Source of the DNA: Dalbergia cochinchinensis
Taxonomy: Eukaryota > Streptophyta > Magnoliopsida > Fabales > Fabaceae
DNA length: 64,000 nt
Reading direction: 5' to 3'
Assembly: GCA_031216125.1 (NCBI GenBank)
Contig: CM062376.1
Span: 51,340,393 to 51,404,392, forward strand
The notes under the pieces are model-generated. The model was not told where the DNA came from and ran no database searches. It saw only the letters and a list, made by a program, of their open reading frames with translations. Shown piece by piece: positions 46,216-60,262 of this stretch. Positions within the stretch are counted from its first letter, which is position 1. Each line of letters begins with the position of its first letter. The position numbers were made by a program, and so were the translations under genes.

Positions 46216-46904
46216 ACTCTTTTAAAAAAATGAACATAAAAGTCAAATACTATTATTAATGTCTTAATTAGATGACTATATATATATAATTCATGGTATT
46301 TTTAATATAGAACAAATATTTGTCATCTTTCTCACTTGTAAGAATTCACTATTTATTTTTAAAATATTCTTATTAACGAAAGGAGTTGTTAAGTCAATAT
46401 TAATGGTCATTTAATCATATTTTATTTTTTTAATATATTATATATAGTAACTTATAGCCACATTATTGTTACACATTATTTCCTAACAAAATACATTATC
46501 AAATAATTTAAAAAGTATTTCATTTGTCTGATTTAAAAATAAATCTAATTAACATTTTAAATTTTTTTCAACAAATGACTTATTTGCTAACATTATTTGC
46601 TAACAAAATGCATTACAATCTTAACATATTAAATGATTTTAAAAGTGAAATATTTTTCCTATTAAAAAATAAATTAAATTTAACAGTTTATAAAAATCTT
46701 TAAGCAAATTAATCATCAAATTTTGAATTAAAAAATCTATATTATCACCAGTTGACGGAATAATATAGTTATTTAAATATTGACCTTGTGAAATCCAAAG
46801 ATAAAATTTTTTATAGTGTTATGTATAACGAAATAAAATATCACGTGAATATAGTTATTTACATAATGTTTAAATTTTATTTTGGAAGTGTTTAAATTAC
46901 AAAT

Positions 46905-48095
46905 ATATGAAACAAAATCTAATATCTATATATAAAAGGAAGAGATTCTTTAACTTATTTTAAGCATTACACTATTTTGTATTAAAAAAAAAGGTTAGTC
47001 CATTTTTTCCCAAGTATCTGCCAACTACTTTCTTCTCCCCTCCCCATACCTATCAAATAGCTAAATTATAAAAGTTTCATTGTATTTTTTATTCCTTGTA
47101 TTTATTTTTCACGTTGATAATTGCTAGTAGGTTTTTGAGTTTAGATTTTAGAAGAAAAGATAGAAGAATGGAAGGATTTTAGGACCAACATTGCTTCTAT
47201 TACCATAGATTTTGTATCATCCTTTGTCCATATAAGTTTTTATTAATTTCACAAGATGTGTAAACTATAACCAAGATGACATGACTAAATTCATGTGTAA
47301 ATAGTCATCATTGATAATATTTTCTTCATATATACTTACGTAATCCCACTTTTTTTTTTAAATTAATATAGTGATTATCTATCTTTATTCTTTAACAACA
47401 TCATATAAAATTTTAACGAAAATATTTATTTTGATAGTTAGATACTTACATACTGTCGGATATATGAACTTAAAAACAAAATCTACTACCTATTTTTTGT
47501 TAGCACCACAGGCATTCATATTAGGTTTACAAACATATCTTTTGTAATAAATACACTGCTATAATAGTAATTAAATATTGTGCACTTTTTAGGATTCGAC
47601 CTATAAAAACTAATCCAAACTAACAAAACTTAGTATCAAGTTTTCAAATGCATAGCAATTCAGAAAAGTTTACTTAAATTGCTTGATTAAAATGCTACAC
47701 TGCATATATTGATGGTTTTCTTGTAAGATTTTTGAAAAAATGGTGAAAGTTGCAGAAGTGGCAAATTAGTGTTACAAATAAATTAACATTATTATCATGG
47801 AATCAATGTTATACTCATGCCACTATATATGTTATGTACAATTAAGACAAATGACGATTTATTAGATCACGCCACATATATCATGCTTCCTTGTGAGAAG
47901 ATTACACCATCATTGACAATTCATTTCTAGTAGTCCACACAAAGTTTTCTAGAAGAAAAATAGAACTCTTTATTATTCCACTACTCTCGACCTTTATGTA
48001 GATATGAGATGCTTAGGACTTAGTTAGGATATAATATGAAATCTTGTAGTTTTATCATTCATCTTTTTTCTTTTCTATTTTTCCTTTTTTCAATT
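46905..48095 (+). repeat. Diverged direct duplication, copy 1
   Basis: This segment aligns with 49040-50225 in the same order. Shared landmarks are CTTCAAC/TTTAACTTATTTTAA, CCTCCCCATACCTATCAAAT, ATTATCCTTTGTTCATAT-like, CAGTTTTCAAATGCAT and CTTAGGATTTAGTTAGGATA. Divergence is considerable, so the event is old. No coding content was recognised. Confidence 0.75.
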
Positions 48096-49039
48096 GCTTT
48101 TATGTGCTGACTATAGAACTACATCTATATGTATAGGTGTGATTCACAAAGCATCAAATTTTATTTTTATCCTTTAGTAAGAACTTTCTCTATTGTCCCG
48201 ACTTCTCTTTTAATTTTGTGTCTGTAACTATATTTCTAAGCAGAGAATATATATACTACTTCTAGTATATATTACTAGATACTCAACTCACTTCGTAATT
48301 GTGAAAAGATAAATTAACGAGGATTGAAATTGTTTCAGTATTCCTTGAAGTTGGGATACACACACACATCATGGTGTGCTATGGTCATGAAACCTAACGG
48401 TTACGTCATCGGTGATATCAATTTTTTATTAAGAGCATGAAAGAAAATGTGATCAATGAAGCAGAAACAATTAGGATTCATTCAATCCCATGTTTTCAAA
48501 GTCAAATTTAAAAATTCAACCCTTAACTCTTCCTAATTTTCTTCATCCTAAAATTACCACGTTAATATTTCGTTTTGTAGCAAATTTGATGGAACATATC
48601 ATCTATCAATGTAGGACTAAGAACGTACCAATATATGTATACATAGGTGTGTTAGAAAGCATAAAACCAAGAATTTATTCTCCAGAATCTGCATATTATT
48701 GAATTTTAAGGGCAGGAACTCAACACCCTTTTGTCTAGCCTTGGATATGGGCATGGAGATTGAAAGTTACTCGAGAAATTTTGTTTTAATTTATTTTTTG
48801 GCTTATCTTTCCTCCGATGCATATATCATCAATTGCTTACTTGATTCATGGAGGTGTTACATGCTTATGTGTGACAACCTTATTGTATAAGAATGGAGTT
48901 CATTGTGAATTTTCGTGGATTCCATATAATTTGCTAAAAGGAAAGAATTAATGTTGACTTTCATTTTTTTCTTTTTACGTTTGTGAGTAAACTAGCATTT
49001 AATAAGGTTTAAATTGATTTTTTTTATATGGAAATGTTT
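48096..49039. other. Non-coding spacer between the duplicated blocks
   Basis: Open frames of 63-70 codons at 48490-48890 show no recognisable domain. Nothing else was seen. Confidence 0.45.
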
Positions 49040-50225
49040 AAATTGCAAATATATGAACATAATCTATTATCTATATATAGAAGAAGAAATTCTTCAACTT
49101 ATTTTAAACATTAGCCTATTTTAATCACAAAAAACAAATTAGACTATTTTTTGTTAAATATAATAGGTCAATACATTTTTTTTAAGTATCCAACTACTAT
49201 CTTCTTCAAATCCTATTATCTCCGCACTCTCCCTCCCCATACCTATCAAATAGTTAAATCACAAAACTTTTTTATTGTATTTTGTATCGCTTCTATTTAC
49301 TTTTCACATTCATGATTTTTGTGATGATACATTTGAGAGTTTGAGTTTTAGAGGAAAAAAAGAGGAAATGAAAGGTTTACAAGAGCAACATGCTTCTGTT
49401 ATCGGGGATTTTGCATTATCCTTTGTTCATATGATTTTTTATTAATTTCCTATGATGACTCCAAACAATTTTGTCAAATGACTAAATCATTTGTAAATAA
49501 TCATCATCCATGACATTTTTTCATGTATACTTATACTACTTTTTTTATTGACATGATGATTGTTTAGCTATGACCGCATCATACAAAATTTACATGAAAA
49601 CACTAGCTTTGATAATTGGATACTAAAAAACAAATCTTCTATCAACATTTTTTTTTTTTTTACTTTTAGCACTACAAGCATTCATTTTAGATTCCTAAAC
49701 ATGCCTTTTGCAATAAATAATGCTACTTTAATAATTAAATGTTGTACACTCTTTAGGATTCTACCTATAAAACTTATCCAAATTAATAAAAATTGGTATT
49801 CAGTTTTCAAATGCATGGCAATTCATAGAGTTTACTTGAATTGCTTGATTAAAAGGCCACACTCTATATATGGATGGTCCTACCTTGCGGCATTAAAAAA
49901 AGTGGTTGAAGTTGCAAAAGTTGCAAATTAATGTTACAAACAAGTCAACTATCATTCAATCAAGGTTAACTATACTCGTGCTGTTATGATTGTTATATAA
50001 TCAGGACAAACAACAATTCATTATAGCACATTACATACATCATGCCATTATGAGAAGAGCTTAATTAATATTTGCGGTTCATTTATAGTAGTCTACACAG
50101 TTTTCTAAAAGAAAAATAGCTCACTTTTTGTGATTCCTCAACGTTCATGAAGTGGTGAGCTTCTTAGGATTTAGTTAGGATATAAAATTAATGAAATATC
50201 GTGATTTTAGCATTCATTTTTTTAT
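49040..50225 (+). repeat. Diverged direct duplication, copy 2
   Basis: Second copy of 46905-48095, offset by about 2.13 kb. A decayed Ty1/copia element begins directly after it. Confidence 0.75.
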
Positions 50226-50249
50226 TTCTTTAACTATTTTTCTCTATTA

Positions 50250-52553
50250 TGTATGAAAAATTTTAATGAATTACCTTGGATTTATATTAACTTTGCCACA
50301 ATGATTAAGACAAAACTTTCTAAGGTAATTAAAATTTTTCTCTGTGATAATGCAATGGAATACCATGACACAAGACTTTTTTGCTTGTTGAGCATGGAGC
50401 ATTATTACAATTTTCATGTCTCAGTACCTCTCAATAAAGTGATCACGCTAAGAGAAAATATTGTCATATTCTAGTCTATGTTTGTGTTATGCTTATCTTT
50501 GCCTATGATCCTGAGCATGCTTGAGGTGAAGCTACCCTAGCTATTGTATATGTCATTAATCATCTTCCATTCTCTATTCTTGGTAATGTTTCTCCTTTTT
50601 AGCGTTTCTATCTACTCCTTCGGACTACAATTCTCTCAAAGTATTTGGTGGTGTCTATTTTATGCTTCTTCAATCACATGAATACACTAAACATGAACCA
50701 TGTGTCCGTCTTTGTTAGTTTCTTGACTATATGATGCACACGTTACTTCCCATCCTGTTGAACATCCAACTAGGATAAAAAATTCTCCTTCCTATCCTTA
50801 TGATTATCATTGTTTTTCTACCATGTTTCACTCATATGAACCTTAGTCCTACAAAGAAGCCTCCACAAATCCTCATTAACATCTTGCTATGTAAGAAGAG
50901 TTATATGCATTAGGAAAGATTTATACTTGGGACTTAGTTTATCCTCTTTTTGATAAGATACTTGTGGGATGTAAGTGGGTGTGATCAAGATTCACTCTGA
51001 TGATTTAATTGAACGATATAAGGCTTGTTTGGTTATTAAAGGCTTTACTTTAGTATGATATTAATTATGATGAGACTTTTGCTCCTGTTGCGTGCATTAC
51101 CCCTTTTTGTGCTCTACTTGCTATTTCAACCACTAAAAAGTGGACACCTAGCTTGATCGACATGAAAAATGCTTTCCTCAACCATGATTTGGAAGATGAA
51201 GTCTATATGCAACACCTCCAGGTCATTCTTATCCATCAAACAACGTATGTCTTCTTCGTAAGGCCTTATATAGTCTTAAATAGGCTCCCCGAGCATGGTT
51301 AGACAAATTCATCTCCACTATTAGTCAACTTGGTTTCTCATCCGATGCACCTAACTATGCTCTATTAATTTATAGGACTGATCATGTCCCTGTGTTACTA
51401 TTGCTTTACATTAATGACATGTTTTCATTGGAAATGACATATCTAACATTGTTGATCTTAAAGAATCACTTAATATCCATGTTGAGATGAAGGATCTTGG
51501 CCCCCTCAACTATTTTTAAGGAATTCAAGTTGTTTCCTTTGCTGATGGTCTATATCTTGGTCAATCCAAGTATGCCTCTAATCTTATTTCTCGACCTAGT
51601 CTTACATATAGCCACACAAAATCCTCCCCTCTTGAGACTAATGTATGCTTCATACTAATGGATGGTATTGTGCTTGATAATCCTACATTCTATAGCCAAT
51701 TGGTAAGGAGCTTGATTTATACATAGCCTAACATTTCCTATATTGTTCACTTGGTCAGTCATTAATCATTATGTCTGCTCCACGCTTTACTCATTATGTT
51801 GTTGTTCTTTACATTCTCTGCTATGTTAAAGGCACCATGTTTCATCGGCTCCACTTCTCTACCCATTCCCCCTTGATCCTCAAAGCTTATTCTAATGCTG
51901 ATTAGAGTGGAGATCCCATTGATCGTTGCCCTACCACTATATATTGTATCTTTCTAGGTGACTTTTATCTCATGGCGCAACAGAAAAAAAAAAAAAAAAA
52001 GCTTGAGTGCTTGCTCCAGTACTGAAGCTCAGTAGTGGGTGTTTGCTGGCACCACTTCTAAACTTCTCTAGATACGTTGGCTTCTCAATGATCTGGCCAT
52101 CACTAAATCTTCACCCATTGATCTTGCATGTGATAACCGATGTGCTTTTCAGATTTTTCATAATGATATCTTCCATGAGCATACTAAACATACTGATATT
52201 GATTGTCACTTTATTCCCATACATATATTCTTCGTGGTTCTTGTCAACTCATATCCATCGGGACTCTTAACCAACTGTTGACTTATTCACTAAAGCACAT
52301 CACCTTGGTCACTCTCCTACTCTAGTTTCTAAACTCAAGTTAGTCTCATTACTTCCTACTTCTTCTGTTTGAAGGGGAAAGTTAGCATATTATGTAGATA
52401 TGTAACACATCTAGATAATTAGATTAATTGTAATATGATATGTAATGGATATATGTATTTGATTTATTGCTCTAGACCTATAAATGGACAAGACCTCATT
52501 GTAAAGGCAAACACACAACATATATAGAAATATTAAGCCTTTTCCCTATGGTC
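50250..52553 (+). mobile_element. Decayed, 5'-truncated Ty1/copia retrotransposon
   Basis: In order on the plus strand: the integrase core end (about 50250-50560, with CDNAMEYHD), the RT (about 50950-51560, with TFAPVACITPFCALLA, DMKNAFLNHDLEDEVYM and a GSWPPQL-like remnant), the RNase H (about 51880-52330, with GDPIDRCPTTIYCIFLGD and a DIDCHF-like end), a purine tract (GAAGGGGAAAG, near 52375) and an LTR-like end (about 52383-52553). Stops and frameshifts are everywhere. Gag, protease and the 5' LTR are missing. Confidence 0.85.
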
Positions 52554-55051
52554 CTATTTTTGCTTCATGTCTTCTTATAGTATTATTAGTGCATAGAAAT
52601 TAAATTCTACGTATATTGAAAAAATAAGGATTAGTATATTGTCATTTCCAGGATCTATCGAACTTAAGACCATATTAATGTCACTTTAATAAAGTTTTCC
52701 TTTCACTTTTGTAGAGGGATAATAGAAAACAATAGGCATCTCCCCTCCCCAACCCGGCCCCACCCCTTCATATATCCCAACTCTCGGCCATGCATAACTT
52801 GGATATAGGCCCCATTACTGAATTATACAACTTTGTTATTTTTCAAGACCCAAAAATAAACCTGGTTGCTCTCTTTTGGTTTTTTTTATTATTTTTAGAT
52901 GATATATTTTTATTGATAATAATACTAATATCACTTTATATTTACTTTTTCATATTTTCATTTCTTTTAAAGGGCATGATTAAAATATTTGTTCTTATTT
53001 TCATTATTCTTAAAATAAAGTGACGTATTTTCATAAAGATTGATAAAAACTTCAAAAATATCAACTAAAAAAATAAAAATGACAAAATAAAAAAGACCAA
53101 ACAACTCCATAATTTTTCCTTTCGTTTGGAATTCTAGAAGCAACTCCCAGAGTTCAGACATACTGACATTGAGGTTGACAATTATATGATACTCCGTGCT
53201 TGATGCCTAAATATTGAGTATAAATTAATATTGAAGACAAAGGACATCCGTAATCGTGCATGGATTTTAAGCTTCCGACCATGACTAATTAAATTGTCTA
53301 TTGCTTTCTTAATTTGTTGTTAATCATTACTTTGAAGAAATATAATTATCATTATGATTTTGACCCTCGGGGATCTTCTTAGGTAGCAAAAGTTTCAGGT
53401 AGGGGAAACATTTATAATCAAGCAAAATTGAAAGCTTAGACGTGATCTCCCTTTCAATGTGTATAGCATGAGAAAAAAGAAATATATGTTTTTTGTGACT
53501 TTCAAATTAAGTACTGAATCCAGAGAGAGTCACCATCTCATCAGAATTCCTTTGTGATTTTAACGTTACAACACGTTGGCAATTATGCAGACAAGTAATT
53601 TGTCAAGCTTTGATATTTTTTATTGCCCACTATCGTTTTCTGATGTTGCGGTAGATATGCACACCTAACACCTTCAAAGTGTAATTGTCCATATGGAATA
53701 AGTCGTGCTCTTTCATTTTGATATCAGCCAATAGAACAAGGTGTGTGTGATTGGATGAATGATTTCTCACGTTTCATTGCTTTGAAGCCTTTGTGTTGTT
53801 GTTGGATACTGATGTGTGAAAGGTTTTTAAAGCTTTTATTTTTCGTGTTTTTTCCAAGGAAGTTAACACTGAAAAAAAATTACTCGCTCAGTCGTCTAGT
53901 CTAGGATCAGGTATGTCTCCGTGGTCATTGAACATTTACTTAGGCATCTACAAATTACACAAAAATTGGAAAATCTAAGGATTGGACCTAAGTTATCATG
54001 CTGCGTGAACTTTTCATCAAGTGAACGAACCATGTTGGCGAGCTTTTTAAAACTTCTATTTAGTAGCTAGCAAAATCCCATTTTTGTTCTCTGGTAAATT
54101 ATATCGCTCCCTTAAGAGATTTTTTTATTATAGAACCTTTTTATCTATTTATAAAATATGAATATGCATATATAAATTATTCAATCAGAGTCGATATTTT
54201 CATTGAAGTGTTTATTATTATTTTACTCATTCATTTTTTCAATTTTTTACCAGCACGAATTTGTCCTAGTGAAATGATTTAATTGCCCACCACAAATTAA
54301 GGTGACGAACCACGGTTCAAATCCCAATCGGAAGAGGTGCCTATATTTAATATTCGACTGTGCTTTCAATAAGATGATTACCTCCAATAAAATAAAACCC
54401 ATGGAATACCAATATATATAATTATCGGATTCACATATTAACATTAATTATCGCATATTATAATATAAAACCCATTTTTTTACCTACCAAAAATATTATA
54501 ATATAAAAATATTACAAAAAAAACGTAACTCTTATTTTTTAAGTGATTATCATAAATTATTTTTTTATTGTTAATAATTTGTAGTTTTAAAATGATAATA
54601 ATTAAAATTTTTAATGAAATAAAATTTGTATATATATATCCATTTCTTTATATTTTTGCTATTCTTATTATTATTGTTGTTGTTATTATTATCATCATCA
54701 TCACATCTTTTATTTGGTAAAACAAGTTTCGGTGTACATAATTATTAATAAAGAATGTTTTGGTCAAAATATGAAACAATAAACATAACATTACAGAAAT
54801 TTTATGAGAAAGGAAGAATGGAGCAAATTAAAAGTATATTGCATTTTCATCTTCCAAAAAAGGTAAGCGCTAATTTTAAAAACAGAAGGAAGGTTTGTGT
54901 AACAAAGACACCTATTAGGAAAATCCAATGTAATTTACTATCTTTTGTTTTTGGGTAGGGGTTGGGGTGGTTGCTGTTCTTTTTATTTTTTGGGTCCAAC
55001 TGTTCTTTTTCCTTTAAGTTATTATTATTAGTTTTTTTTAAGGGGTAGCGC
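52554..55051. other. AT-rich intergenic DNA, no gene seen
   Basis: Open frames are short and low-complexity, for example a hydrophobic, T-rich one at 52790-53023. No splice-linked coding signal or repeat with definable ends was recognised. Confidence 0.5.
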
Positions 55052-55200
55052 TATTCAAATACCCAAAAAGTGAGTGTCTATTAGAACACTCACTTAACAA
55101 TCATTGAATGTGATGATAGATTCCACATGCTTCATCATATCATATTCAATGATTATTAAGTGAGTGTTTCAATAAATACTCACTTTTTTGTGTTAGAATA
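55052..55200. mobile_element. Palindromic MITE, copy 2
   Basis: TATTCAAATACCCAAAAAGTGAGTGTCTATT at the left is an inverted match to the right end, and the inner AACACTCACTTAA pairs with TTAAGTGAGTGTT. The core CATTGAATGTGATGAT is shared with the copy at 46053-46215. It has no coding capacity. Confidence 0.72.
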
Positions 55201-56269
55201 TATTTTTTTCAATAGTCTGATTCCTTTAAGTTGTTCTTTGTTTGGTCAGTCTTTAATTTTTTTTTGGTCTGGAGTCTTTAACGTCATTTGTTTGGAGTCC
55301 TTCGAGATTCTTGTTTTTTATGGGCCTTGTTTGTCCTCAGCCCAAGAGGAAGGTAAAATCATCAGCATGCATGGACAACGGGATTTGTTGTTAGCTTTGA
55401 TTGAAAGAAAGAAAAAGAATCCAGACCAGAAAAAAGAAAAAGAAAGAAAAAGAAGGAAAGATAATGAGAGAAGTTGGAATTATTGAATTATTTTGACCAA
55501 AAAAAAAATAATTATTGAATTATGACAAAAACTCACTGTTCTTATGTGATTTTACTGCAATTATTTGTTAAACTATGATATTTACGGATGTGGCTCATCT
55601 ACAGTTTACAAATAAATTATATTCGATCTGACTTCAATTCTATTATTATAAAAATAAAATAAAAAACCCAATTTAATAATCGTATGTGATGGATTTTAAA
55701 CTGATCAATGCAATTATTTTTCAAACATACACAAATGAAGTCCCATATTCACTTGCGTTAGAATGCTTTTGCAAACAGTTGTCTCTAATCTCTTCTTGAT
55801 GTTAGTATTTTCCTTTTTTATAACGTGTGACATGTGAGGTTAACATTGTTGGTTGAGAGGAGCGACCTCGGTTGTAGGGGCATATGGCATTGAGAGCTAG
55901 GTCACTCTCTTGGTATTATACCGGTTGGGAGAAGGGAAACAAGCTAGGCATGCATGGTTACCTAAATGGATAGAGGGAAAGTGACCCAAAAAAATAAGGG
56001 AAATATGGTGTTTGCTCACAGACGCCTGAAAATGATTGAACCTCCAATTGACCCTATGTATGGTTGGTAATTACTAATTAGTATAGCAGGATGCCTCAAC
56101 TATAGAGAGGACTTTAACGGTTCCTCAACTATTTGTGTCCTATTCCACTTTCTAGCTGCTTTTATACATAAATAAATGGGGAAGTTTCCAGCGCAATTTC
56201 GCATTGACCTTAATGTCTCTTCTTTTAACATATACTGTATTTTTATCTTTTAGGTTAATTATAGTTGCA
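55201..56269. other. Intergenic DNA, no gene seen
   Basis: The open frame at 55160-55486 is Lys/Arg-rich at its end because of an AAAGAAAAAG run and is not convincing. Nothing else was found. Confidence 0.45.
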
Positions 56270-56509
56270 GGAATATCTTAAGTGAAAAAAGTGGTTTATT
56301 ATAAGAGTGAAAGTAATAATTTTGGGTCATTGAATTTTGCATGAATGATTAGATCAAAATATAAAATCATGTGACCATTTTAAATGATTATATGATCATT
56401 AATTAATATTAATTAACTCTCAATCCTAACCATCCATGTATAGTTATGTGACTCATGTTTGCTCCTCTTACTTTCATTATAAATCATCCATCTCACTTGA
56501 GTCATTCCC
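56270..56509. mobile_element. Tandem MITE pair, first unit
   Basis: The unit starts GGAATATCTTAAGTGA and ends TCACTTGAGTCATTCCC; its ends are inverted repeats of about 45 bp including GGTTTATTATAAGAGTGAAAG against CTTTCATTATAAATC. It is non-coding. Confidence 0.7.
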
Positions 56510-56514
56510 TTATA

Positions 56515-56753
56515 GGAAACAACTTAAGTGAAATGGGTGATTTATTGTGAGAGTGAGATAAGCAATTCTGTGTTATTGAATTTTGCATGAATAGTTAATA
56601 TCAAAATATAAAAACATATGATTTTTTTTAAATGATCACATGAGTATTAATTACTATTAATTAACTCTCAATTTTAATCATTCATGTATTTATACAGTCC
56701 ATATTTACTCATTTCACTCTCATAATAAATCATTATTTTGACTTGAGTCATCC
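56515..56753. mobile_element. Tandem MITE pair, second unit
   Basis: Direct copy of 56270-56509 in the same orientation, separated by TTATA only. It starts GGAAACAACTTAAGTGA and ends GACTTGAGTCATCC. The shared spacer suggests insertion of one copy at the end of the other, or unequal exchange. Confidence 0.7.
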
Positions 56754-56834
56754 TCTATAATTCCATATCCCTTTGATATAAATCAATTATGTGTTTATAT
56801 ATAACAATTTAAATTTTCCAGAGATTATGTATAA

Positions 56835-57338
56835 GTCTATGACTTTATACTTAAGGATCATTTTGATCCATGACTTTCAAAATAAATTAAATTAATCTGT
56901 GACATTATAAAACATGTGTCAAGTTAGTCTCAAATCCCAATTTTATTTATCACTCCGTCAATTAAATAATGATGTATGACAACTGATACATTGGCATACC
57001 ATGCGTCATCAAAAATAAAATAAAATTTAAAATAATTTATTTTGGTGTCTAAACGTACAAAAAATGAATCATCTTATAACTTGAAATGGAGATTTAAATG
57101 ACACATTTTTGTGTAATTTCAAATACTAATTGAATCATTTTAAACTTCATTTCACTTCAGATAACACATGAAATGTCAATATATCACTTGATGTTATCCC
57201 TCATTATTTAATTAATGGAATGTAAATAAAAGTGGGTTGATCGATGGACTAAAATGACTCATATTTTGTAGTATCAAAGACCAGTTTAACTTATTTTAAA
57301 AGTCAGGGACTAAAATGACTCATGATTGTAAAGTCGAA
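56835..57338. mobile_element. Long-inverted-repeat non-autonomous element
   Basis: The first 140 bp and the last 140 bp are imperfect inverted copies (GTCTATGACTTTATAC against the reverse of GTAAAGTCGAA; CATGACTTTCAAAATAAATT against the reverse of AACTTATTTTAAAAGTCAGG). The interior is non-coding. Borders are approximate and the target duplication unclear; it could be Mutator-like. Confidence 0.55.
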
Positions 57339-60254
57339 TTAAAATAAGTATCAGCTCTAATTTTTATGAGTTTAATTTGTATATATTGTCTAAAATATTT
57401 TATAATGCCATTCAATCATACATTATCATATTAATAAAAATAGTTAAATCTCAAACCCATATCTTAAAAAACCATGTAAATGAGATTGATTGGATAATAG
57501 TTCATAAAAATTAAATTAAATTTTTAATATGATATATGATTTTTTTTTTATCAAGAGGCCTAAATTTTTGGAAGAGGTAATTTGAGGCTTCTTTTCATCA
57601 TTCACCACCGTGTTCGTCCTTTTCCACACGCATGCGTACTGTTGATAGTCAAAAGCTGGACTTTAATTTTGAAATTAACATATATGACATAAGAATGATC
57701 GAAAGGCCACAATTGATTTGAACGAGTTCCATATGTATGTATTTCTTATCAATTTGTATTCACAAATACGTCCATGAATACCTGAATAATCGTCAAGAAT
57801 CATATTGTTATTATTTTCTCAAAAACAAAGACAAGCCAATGGGTACTATATGCCAAGATTCTTTCATTGTCTTAGTAAACAAACAAAACCCAGGTTTTAT
57901 CAACAACGAATAAAGTTATACAAAACTATGGAAACTGACATGATAGTGTTCTTTCACGGCCTTGAATTGTCAAATTTATGCTTTTTTTTTGTACAATTAC
58001 ATTTTTCCGTCCGTATCTTTGTTAATTTCTTTTTAATTATTCATGTTAATATTTATAATTTAATTTTATAGCACTATTAGTTTAAAAACTTTTACCCGTG
58101 TATTGATTAAATGGAGCATTATAAGCCATTAGAATTAATCTAATTATGAGAATTTGGATAGTATGTATGAACTCTTAACTTTTAAATTTTATTGTGATTA
58201 TAATTCTAAAAGTATTAAAATTTAAAATATATACATGGAGTACTGTGGACTTCAAATTTAACTCACCACATGCATAGTTTTTCAACGGTCAACACCATTA
58301 ATTATCCCGATCTATTCTAGTTGCCTCTTGGTAATTGGTCATTATTCCTGCTAGGGCTCATATGCACGAATAAAAATATTAACACAAAATCGAATAAAAT
58401 TATAATATATGTCTTTTTGGGTAGAAAAACTATCAATTTTTCATACATCTATGAAAATTGAACTCATATTTTCTTGTTATGAATAATACTACTATTACAT
58501 ATATTAGAAAAAAAGAATAGTGTACATCTTGAATTTAGTTGTTAAAATCGAAAATATGTACCAATAATGTATATTATTTTTAATTTTTGATTAAAAAAGT
58601 GATCTTTATTCTTTTTATTTAACCGACCACACCTTTTTTAATCTCTGTAAATTCTGAAAAATAATTCCAACAAATAATTCTATCTATCTATATAATTAAT
58701 ATTTTAAATCACTCTCTTAGAAATTTTACCCTTTTAAGGTTTATTGTATTTGATTCGGACGAATTCTGAGTTTCCTGAATCAAGCGACCAACCACAGCCA
58801 ATCCAATCAAAACATAACAAAACAAAAATAATAATCAAATAAAATAGAAACCAGAACAAAGGAAGCAGATTGGTGTGACAATTCATTTAGTACATAGAAC
58901 ACTAGAGCACAAAAATTGCCATGGCTTCCGTACCATAAAGTTTTGAATGACTGAACAAAGAACCATAAATATGTGATGCCAGAAGGCCATGCTTGCATGT
59001 ATGATTTCAATATATATGCATTAGCTTATTCTTTTTTTTTTCCTCATCTATCATATCACCTACATTGCCTTGGTGGGTGCACTTGGTCCCTCTTACTTAT
59101 TCTGGTTGGTGTACAGTTCCCAGTTATGCATAGCTTCTCTCCCTAGTTGTCCTATGATTTTCCCACGCTCATTATTGGAGCACAACTCAAATCAAAGACT
59201 ATTGTTATTTGCACCCATCCAAGATGAGATCTATATGGAGATCCATCCAAATTTAAGGGTGAAAAACAAATTTTTTTTACTTCAAGTGAGACCCATATAG
59301 AATAATTCAAGGACGATAAATGAGGTGTCGGTGTGGAGTCTAAATTGTTGAGTATTCAAAAACATTTCTATAAATCGAATTTTCATATATAGTTGTAGTG
59401 GAGACAATTATCACAACATTTCTATGACAGCCTTAATAACATTTAACCATATTTGTGTCTTTAATGATATGTCGTTAAGAATTATAGCTAGACGTATTCC
59501 ACTACCTCAAGCTAAATTAACCTATAAAATGTGAATTAAAAAAAATAACTTATAAAACTCATGAAATCCCAACTAATAATGTATTCATATTTGTGTTCTT
59601 CATTTTTTTTTCCTTTTTTTTTTTAACATGATCTAGTTCTGATCATTTTCTTAAGTGCTGGTTTCAGCTACAACATATGTGAAGGTTTTGTCTATGGTAA
59701 AGCAAGTGAAATGGGGTGTATCACACGCCAAGCTTTTACCACATTTATAAAGTGTGGTTAAATTCATTCATTACACTTTGAAATGAATTTAGCTATGTTT
59801 TAAATAGAAATTAAATGGGACTAAATGTCTAATTTGTGATACACTATACTTCATCTAGTGTACCTTCACTGTATGTGAAACATCTTTATGTGAATAATAA
59901 ACCCTATAATAGAAAAAGTGGGTAGCTAGCTAGGATGAAGGGCAGATACTAGAGTTGAGTGGATGAGTGGTCCAGGAAAGGAAAGAGTGCCTGATAAGTG
60001 CTTTTGTGGTCCTAGCGTTGAGGAAAGCCTAATTTGGAGGGGACTGGAAAGGGAGTCCAAAAGAACACGAAGTGGTGGGAAGAGAGGGAGGGGCCGGGGC
60101 ATTGGTTTCAAACTTTCATTCTCTCGCACCAAACTGAAAATTTATTTTGACGGGTGAAATGAATCTGCTGACATGAAATGATTTTTGTGTGTTAAAATAT
60201 AGGATAAGGGCATAGGAGTTTTGTTTGAATCCCTGGTGTTCTATTATGAGAACA
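57339..60254. other. AT-rich intergenic DNA, no gene seen
   Basis: Open frames up to 88 codons lack recognisable domains. The basic frame at 59963-60157 and its antisense partner lie in a locally GC-richer patch and show no family features. Confidence 0.45.
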
Positions 60255-60262
60255 ATATGCAC

